Source of the DNA: M55B167 sp046482825
Lineage (GTDB): Bacteria; Verrucomicrobiota; Kiritimatiellia; RFP12; UBA1067
NCBI GenBank assembly: GCA_046482825.1
Contig: JAWOEI010000028.1
Span: 1 to 64,000 of the forward strand
Direction of reading: 5' to 3'
DNA length: 64,000 nt
Both the position numbers and the translations under genes were made by a program. The notes below the pieces were generated by a model. That model did no database searches. It was not told the origin of the DNA and saw only the letters and a list, made by a program, of their open reading frames with translations. The first letter of the stretch is position 1; each line of letters starts with the position of its first letter. Positions 61,431 to 64,000 of this stretch are shown one piece after another.

Positions 61431-62816
61431 ATGAACGACTATGATGTAATTGTAATCGGTGCCGGTCCCGGGGGCTATCCCGCCGCGATACGTTCAGCAC
61501 AGCTGGGAAAAAAAACAGCCGTAATTGAGAAAGAAGCCTATGGGGGCACCTGTCTAAACTGGGGATGCATACCTACCAAAACCCTGATTGCCTCTGCTGA
61601 ACGCTATCTTCAGACAAAAGAGAGTGAAAAGCTGGGAGTTTCGTCCGGCCGCGTATCTTTTGATTATGCCGCCATGATCAAACGCAAGGGAGAAATTGTC
61701 AGAAAGCTGACCGGCGGCGTTCAGATGCTGTTGAAATCCAACGGTGTGGATATGATCAATGGCACCGCACGTTTTGAAGGTCCCAGCCGCCTGTCAGTTC
61801 AGCAACCGGACGGCACAACGCGATGGCTGAGTGCATCCTCCGTAATCATTGCGTCCGGTAGCAGCTCAGCCATGCCCGGTTTTCTGCCAAAAAGCAAGCT
61901 GGTAATGGAAAGCCGCGCGTTTCTCGATCTTAAAGAACTTCCGAAGAGACTGCTGGTTCTCGGCGGAGGAGTAATAGGATGCGAATTCGCCTGCATGGCA
62001 GCTGCACTCGGCACTGAGGTAACCATAGTTGAAATGCTTGACGACATACTGACAGTGCTCGACCGTGATGTCCGCCGCATTCTGCAGAAACGCATGAATG
62101 ATATAGGCATAAAAATCATGACCGGAGCCCCTCTCTCAGATATCAAGGCGGATAAAAGCGGTGTATCCGGCATGGTCAACGGAAAAAAAGTCTCTGCCGA
62201 CGCAATGCTCGTATCAATAGGACGCGTCCCCAACACCGCAGAACTTGAGCTTGAACGCGCCGGAGTAAAAGTTGAAAAGAACGGCACAATACAGGTAAAC
62301 AGCCAGTGCCGCACAAATACAGCATCAATCTATGCTGTCGGCGATGTTGTCGCCGGTTCAATCCAGTTGGCCCATGCAGCCACCCAGCAAGGCATTACAG
62401 CGGCTGAGGCTGTCGCTGGAATAAAATCAAAAATTGAAAAAGTATGCCCTTCCTGCATATTCACAATGCCGGAGGTGGGACTGGCCGGTATTTCCGAGGA
62501 ACAGGCCGGAACAGAAGGCATTGAAGTCCAAACGGGAATCTTCCCCTTTGCCGCTCTCGGCAAAGCAATGGCTGCGGCAGAAACCGACGGTTTTGTCAAG
62601 TGGATTGCTGACGCCGCAACAGGTCAGCTGCTCGGAGCCCAGGCGGTTGGATTACATGCGACCGATCTTATATCCGAAGCTGCTGTAGCCATCCGCAATG
62701 AGCTGACAATAGACGAAATAGGCAACACAATACACTGTCATCCGACAATGTCTGAAGCCTGGATGGAAGCTGCGCACGCCTGGCATGGCAGGTCCATTCA
62801 CATGCCGAAACGCTGA
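61431..62816 (+). CDS. lpdA: Dihydrolipoyl dehydrogenase (E3)
   Basis: AAGAGG precedes the ATG at 61431; the earlier frame from 61386 is repeat DNA. The 461-residue flavoprotein has VIVIGAGPGGYPAAIRSAQLG, the redox disulfide GGTCLNWGCIPTK, LVLGGGVIGCEFACMAAALG for NAD, SIYAVGDVVAG, and the interface His-Glu (HCHPTMSE). It reoxidises the lipoyl groups of the E2 encoded 152 bases upstream. It is one residue set shorter than E. coli Lpd with no apparent defect. Confidence 0.96.
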   Translation: MNDYDVIVIGAGPGGYPAAIRSAQLGKKTAVIEKEAYGGTCLNWGCIPTKTLIASAERYLQTKESEKLGVSSGRVSFDYAAMIKRKGEIVRKLTGGVQMLLKSNGVDMINGTARFEGPSRLSVQQPDGTTRWLSASSVIIASGSSSAMPGFLPKSKLVMESRAFLDLKELPKRLLVLGGGVIGCEFACMAAALGTEVTIVEMLDDILTVLDRDVRRILQKRMNDIGIKIMTGAPLSDIKADKSGVSGMVNGKKVSADAMLVSIGRVPNTAELELERAGVKVEKNGTIQVNSQCRTNTASIYAVGDVVAGSIQLAHAATQQGITAAEAVAGIKSKIEKVCPSCIFTMPEVGLAGISEEQAGTEGIEVQTGIFPFAALGKAMAAAETDGFVKWIADAATGQLLGAQAVGLHATDLISEAAVAIRNELTIDEIGNTIHCHPTMSEAWMEAAHAWHGRSIHMPKR

Positions 62817-62859
62817 GCGTTCCGGCATCAGGCCTTTCACCCAAGGGCAAAACCGAAAT

Positions 62860-62900
62860 GCAGGTGCCCGGCGGATTTTTAACGGGTCCGCCGCTCCTGC
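62860..62900 (+). terminator. GC-rich hairpin after the E3 gene
   Basis: GCAGG (62860-62864) and GGCGGA (62870-62875) pair with TCCGCC (62887-62892) and CCTGC (62896-62900), with a small bulge, about 43 bases after the lpdA stop. There is no T tract after the stem. It may be a terminator-like mRNA hairpin or another copy of a dispersed palindrome. Confidence 0.4.
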
Positions 62901-62969
62901 ACGTTGATAACTTCATCAGTCTTAATTTCAACTGCGAATCATGCGGATCAGCATGAATTGATAACAAGT

Positions 62970-63617
62970 GTGAAAATCAGAGATATACCAGCAGTCAACA
63001 AGGCGTTGAAAAAAGAGTTTGAAACCAACCGGGCCCCTGTCATAGATCTCGTCGCTATACAGACCGGAGACCCCTTCATGGTGCTTGTCGGCACCATTCT
63101 CAGTGCCCGCACCAAGGACGCCTGTACCGCAGCCGCCTGCGACCGACTTTTCAAAAAAATGACCACACCTGACAGTCTTGAAAAGATTTCACAGAAAGAA
63201 CTCGAAAAAACAATTTATCCTGTCGGTTTCTATCGCGACAAAGCCCGCCATCTCAAAGAACTTCCCGATGTATTGCGTAGCAAATTCAACGGAATCATAC
63301 CCGACACCGTTGAAGAACTCTGCGAGCTGCCCGGTGTCGGGCGAAAGACAGCCAATCTGGTGGTGGCTCTGGGTTTTAAAAAACCAGCTGTCTGCGTAGA
63401 TGTTCATGTTCACCGCATCTGTAACCGTCTGGGTCTGCTGAAAACAAAAAAACCATACGACACCGAAATGAAACTCCGCAAAATCCTGCCCGAACGGTAT
63501 TGGATCACATGGAACTCATACCTTGTCTCCTTCGGCCAGACCCGCTGCTCTCCCCGTAAGCCCGAGTGCCGGGACTGCCCGATCAAGCCGTACTGCGACT
63601 TCGGAAAAACTTTTTAA
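62970..63617 (+). CDS. nth: Endonuclease III
   Basis: The DNA-repair glycosylase/AP lyase has the helix-hairpin-helix LPGVGRKTANLVVALGF with catalytic Lys, the catalytic Asp in VCVDVHVHRICNRLG, and the iron-sulfur motif C-x6-C-x2-C-x5-C in CSPRKPECRDCPIKPYC. It removes oxidised pyrimidines. The start is uncertain: GTG 62970 gives 215 residues, close to the usual 211; a TTG at 62904 would add 22 with no family similarity. No ribosome site is clear. Confidence 0.95.
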   Translation: MKIRDIPAVNKALKKEFETNRAPVIDLVAIQTGDPFMVLVGTILSARTKDACTAAACDRLFKKMTTPDSLEKISQKELEKTIYPVGFYRDKARHLKELPDVLRSKFNGIIPDTVEELCELPGVGRKTANLVVALGFKKPAVCVDVHVHRICNRLGLLKTKKPYDTEMKLRKILPERYWITWNSYLVSFGQTRCSPRKPECRDCPIKPYCDFGKTF

Positions 63618-64000
63618 CAGATTAACCGGTCATTAATATTGACGTGTATTATAATAAAAATATAAGTTTATATATTTATACATTTGCCGGACAATCGTTG
63701 CAGTAGCATGCGCCTCTCCCGCAAATGCGTATACGCGTCAACCTAAGCTGAAAAATGTCCGAGGTCACGGACCTCGGCTACAGGAAAACACCTTTAAAAA
63801 GGTCGTTCATGTCCTGTAGGGCGGGGACCGTGACCCCGCCAGGCATGTCCTGTAGGGCGGGGGCCGTGACCCCGCCAGGCTACAGGAAAACGCGTGTAAT
63901 TCCTGTTTTTTATGCCGTAAATTAAGTGCCAAACACCTGAAGCTACAGTATTTTCAGAAAATGAAGAAATATCATTCAATAGCGGTCACTATCGTATTTC
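63618..64000. other. Right-end intergenic region
   Basis: No gene is supported after nth. The first ~70 bases are very AT-rich, then the palindromic tandem repeats (63759-63880) follow, and the final 100 bases show nothing I recognise. The minus-strand frame at 63794-63979 only reads through the repeat. Confidence 0.6.
63759..63880. repeat. Array of related GC-rich palindromic repeats
   Basis: Three modules: CCGAGGT-CACGG-ACCTCGG (63759-63777) followed by CTACAGG; then CATGTCCTGTAGGGCGGGGA with CCGTGACCCCGCCAGG (63809-63844); then a second copy of the last with one base changed (63844-63880), followed again by CTACAGG. Each contains a seven-pair stem (GGCGGGG/CCCCGCC in the latter two). The modules share TGTCC and CTACAGG/CTGTAGG borders, so they look like one mobile palindromic family in two versions. 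Confidence 0.75.

Noticed and set aside
63794..63979. Possible CRISPR array or small protein at the right end
   Set aside because: The repeats are adjoining palindromes with no variable spacers, and the frame only reads through them.

Overview
The window looks like a piece of a Gram-negative, probably anaerobic, polysaccharide-degrading bacterium of the PVC group. Kiritimatiellota or Lentisphaerota fit best, but this is inferred from gene content and not from a marker tree. Signs of an outer membrane are the MsbA-like exporter, the secretin, several lipoproteins and type IV pilus ATPases. Signs of the lineage are Tat-exported Gfo/Idh/MocA oxidoreductases, an SHD1-thioredoxin fusion, a GH29 fucosidase, a GH106-like hydrolase, rhamnose catabolism genes, a huge secreted C25 (gingipain-type) protease with a C-terminal domain ending in an FFRV-type motif, and scattered short non-coding repeats. 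The sequence is probably from a metagenome: the first ~120-150 bases are far richer in G+C, read as a phage Rz1-like lipoprotein on the other strand, and cut a MocA gene short, so the left edge is probably a chimeric join.

Layout. 0.1-0.8 kb: truncated MocA oxidoreductase. 0.85-6.4 kb (minus): an export cassette of a MacB-type permease, its ATPase, a long coiled-coil HlyD/MacA-like adaptor and a short secretin, preceded by an unrecognised 158-residue protein. 6.7-8.1 kb: second MocA oxidoreductase. 8.4-9.9 kb (plus): SHD1-thioredoxin and Nif3-like proteins, start and stop overlapping. 10-13.9 kb (plus): PaaK ligase, double-ACT protein, second PaaK ligase and a short-chain dehydrogenase. 14.0-15.0 kb: TPP riboswitch controlling a cysteine-poor Thi4-type thiazole synthase. 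15.1-16.9 kb: fucosidase and a small conserved protein whose end overlaps dnaG tail to tail. 16.8-24.6 kb (minus): dnaG, tRNA-Met, a DivIC/FtsB-like protein, an AraC regulator, a GH106-like hydrolase and an unknown coiled-coil protein.

24.7-42.2 kb is a long minus-strand housekeeping stretch: rpsP-trmD-rplS without rimM, clpC, murJ, an msbA-like gene, trxB, a GspE/PilB-PilT-GspE/PilB trio and gatCAB. At 42.3 kb transcription turns to the plus strand with the C25 protease (its promoter implies a leaderless mRNA), apbE and dihydroorotase; TatD faces them. Then come a lipocalin, ychF, a zinc-ribbon/GspG-like fusion protein and hisI. 54.5-57 kb (minus) holds L-rhamnose isomerase and a class II aldolase between a promoter and a clear terminator. 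57.3-59.7 kb (minus): pyrH, frr and a Lys/Pro-rich membrane protein, closed by a second terminator. 59.9-63.6 kb (plus): 2-oxoacid dehydrogenase E2 (two E3-binding domains), E3 and endonuclease III. The window ends in tandem GC-rich palindromes.

The strongest candidates for something new are the ABC-adaptor-secretin cassette (a MacAB-type pump that appears to use a secretin in place of TolC), the zinc-ribbon/GspG protein, and the thi4 leader, in which one segment can pair either next to the riboswitch or over the start codon.
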